From G039029935 sp039029935 (GTDB lineage Bacteria > Chloroflexota > Anaerolineae > Caldilineales > Caldilineaceae), in NCBI GenBank assembly GCA_039029935.1, contig JBCCFC010000827.1, positions 1-6,328 on the forward strand: 6,328 bases of DNA, written 5' to 3'. The number at the start of each line of letters is the position of its first letter. Within the stretch, counting starts at the first letter, position 1. Under the pieces are notes generated by a model. That model saw nothing but the letters and a program-made list of their open reading frames with translations. It did no database searches and was not told the origin of the DNA. Positions 5,722-6,328 of the stretch are shown piece after piece. The position numbers and the translations under genes were made by a program.

Positions 5722-5787
5722 GACCTTCGGGAGGTGACGATACGAACAATAGATAGACCAATTCATCTGCGTCACCTCCCGAAGGTC
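5722..5787. repeat. Perfect 18-bp inverted repeat in the amt-PII gap
   Basis: 5722-5739 (GACCTTCGGGAGGTGACG) and 5770-5787 are exact reverse complements with a 30-bp loop. Outside the stem, ATCACTCAT (5704-5712) and 5799-5807 continue the pairing imperfectly with a 2-base offset. No T-run follows, so it is not a classical terminator. It would form a strong structure in an amt-PII transcript about 57 bases before the PII start. It may be a dispersed repeat, an RNA processing or stability element, or an attenuator. Confidence 0.75.
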
Positions 5788-5829
5788 TCAATACGACAGT
5801 GGGTGATGCATCTGAGCTAGACTCTTCAT

Positions 5830-5834
5830 GGGAG
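5830..5834 (+). promoter_or_regulatory. Ribosome binding site that fixes the PII start
   Basis: GGGAG lies 9 bases before ATG 5844, which gives the family-typical start MFKKIEAIIRPEKL. The in-frame ATG at 5799 would add 15 residues with no counterpart in PII proteins and has no comparable site before it. Confidence 0.75.
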
Positions 5835-5843
5835 AAAATATAT

Positions 5844-6233
5844 ATGTTTAAGAAAATTGAGGCGATTATCCGCCCAGAAAAACTGGATGATGTGAAGGCC
5901 GCATTGCGTGAGATTGGCATTGTGGGCATGAATGTGATGGAGATCAAAGGGCATGGTCGCCAAGGGGGTATCACGCTGTCAGGTCGCTCTGGCTCTTACC
6001 AGATTGACATGCTGGACCGCTTGCAAGTCAATGTTGTACTCAGTGAGCGCCACGTTGACAAGACCGTCAAGGCCATCTCAGAGGCAGCGGTCACGGGCAA
6101 GCAGGGTGATGGCGTCATCTTTATTTCTAATGTAGAAAATATCATCCGTATGCGCACAGGTGAGAGCGGTGAACAAGCACTGACCTATGAAGGTGATATT
6201 GACGACCGTAAGTCGAAAAAGAAGAAGAAATAG
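5844..6233 (+). CDS. glnB: PII family nitrogen regulatory protein with altered ATP site and lysine-rich tail
   Basis: A 129-residue PII signal protein, expected to be a cytosolic trimer that binds ATP/ADP and 2-oxoglutarate and regulates the neighbouring ammonium channel. MFKKIEAIIRPEKLDDVKAAL is the standard N-terminus. By hand alignment to E. coli GlnB (offset +1), the T-loop keeps Gln40 and Tyr52, the equivalent of the uridylylated Tyr51. Lys40 is replaced by Gly41 and Lys58 by Arg59. The B-loop reads TGKQGDGVIF (84-93), where Val91 replaces the Lys/Arg normally found at E. coli Lys90, an ATP-phosphate contact. The Arg102/Arg104 pair of IRMRTGE is intact. The usual length is about 112 residues; here some 17 more follow, ending RKSKKKKK. 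Whether it should be called GlnB or GlnK cannot be decided from sequence alone, though the amt neighbour suggests a GlnK-like role. No uridylyltransferase lies in the window. Confidence 0.94.
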   Translation: MFKKIEAIIRPEKLDDVKAALREIGIVGMNVMEIKGHGRQGGITLSGRSGSYQIDMLDRLQVNVVLSERHVDKTVKAISEAAVTGKQGDGVIFISNVENIIRMRTGESGEQALTYEGDIDDRKSKKKKK

Positions 6234-6315
6234 CGGTAAATAAAAAAGCAGCGTTCTTCCGAATCCTCGTTTTTCTCAACGAGGATTCGGAAGAACGCTG
6301 CTTTTTTATTTACCG
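6234..6315. terminator. Intrinsic terminator with a perfect 38-bp stem after the PII gene
   Basis: 6234-6271 and 6278-6315 are exact reverse complements around a 6-base loop, TTTCTC. The G+C-rich core (6248-6271 with 6278-6301) is flanked by A6 (6242-6247) on the left and T6 (6302-6307) on the right, so it can terminate transcription in both directions. It starts directly after the TAG at 6231-6233 and closes the amt-PII unit. The stem is much longer than a typical terminator and has no mismatch. Confidence 0.9.
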
Positions 6316-6328
6316 TCCGATATTTCGC

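Noticed and set aside
5799..5843. A 15-residue N-terminal extension of the PII protein
   Set aside because: PII proteins begin at the MFKKIEAI equivalent, and GGGAG at 5830-5834 fits the ATG at 5844.

Overview
The window looks like chromosomal DNA from an environmental bacterium, most likely a member of the Chloroflexota or a group with similar gene content. The clues are a DUF4058 protein (common in Chloroflexota, Cyanobacteria and Planctomycetota), an amt gene followed directly by a PII gene, intermediate GC content, and many short intergenic repeats. This assignment is a judgement from recognised families; no marker gene is present to confirm it.

Left part (1-1186, plus strand). The window opens inside the C-terminal end of a D-isomer-specific 2-hydroxyacid dehydrogenase. 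A 133-bp gap follows, holding a TATAAT hexamer and an imperfect hairpin, and then a complete DUF4058 gene of unknown function.

Middle (1310-3830, minus strand). A two-gene minus-strand unit is transcribed from right to left: a zinc-independent quinone oxidoreductase of the PIG3 type, then a bacterial class I cytochrome P450. The P450 converges on the DUF4058 gene. Its last residues and stop codon are encoded by one arm of a 28-bp inverted repeat.

Right part (3831-6328). A 521-bp divergent region separates the oxidoreductase from a plus-strand nitrogen module. It carries a 171-bp nested inverted-repeat element and, closer to amt, a perfect 15-bp dyad with further related half-sites. The module is amt (ammonium channel) followed by a PII signalling protein, and it is closed by a hairpin terminator with a perfect 38-bp stem. 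In the usual scheme PII senses ATP/ADP and 2-oxoglutarate and plugs the Amt channel when nitrogen is plentiful. This PII departs from the family at one ATP-contact position and has a lysine-rich C-terminal tail.

There is no sign of a defence system, prophage or complete transposon. The most distinctive property is the density and placement of short repeats. Three unrelated types (28-bp inverted repeat, 8-bp tandem repeat, 7-bp tandem repeat) each sit on or directly beside the stop codon of a different gene.
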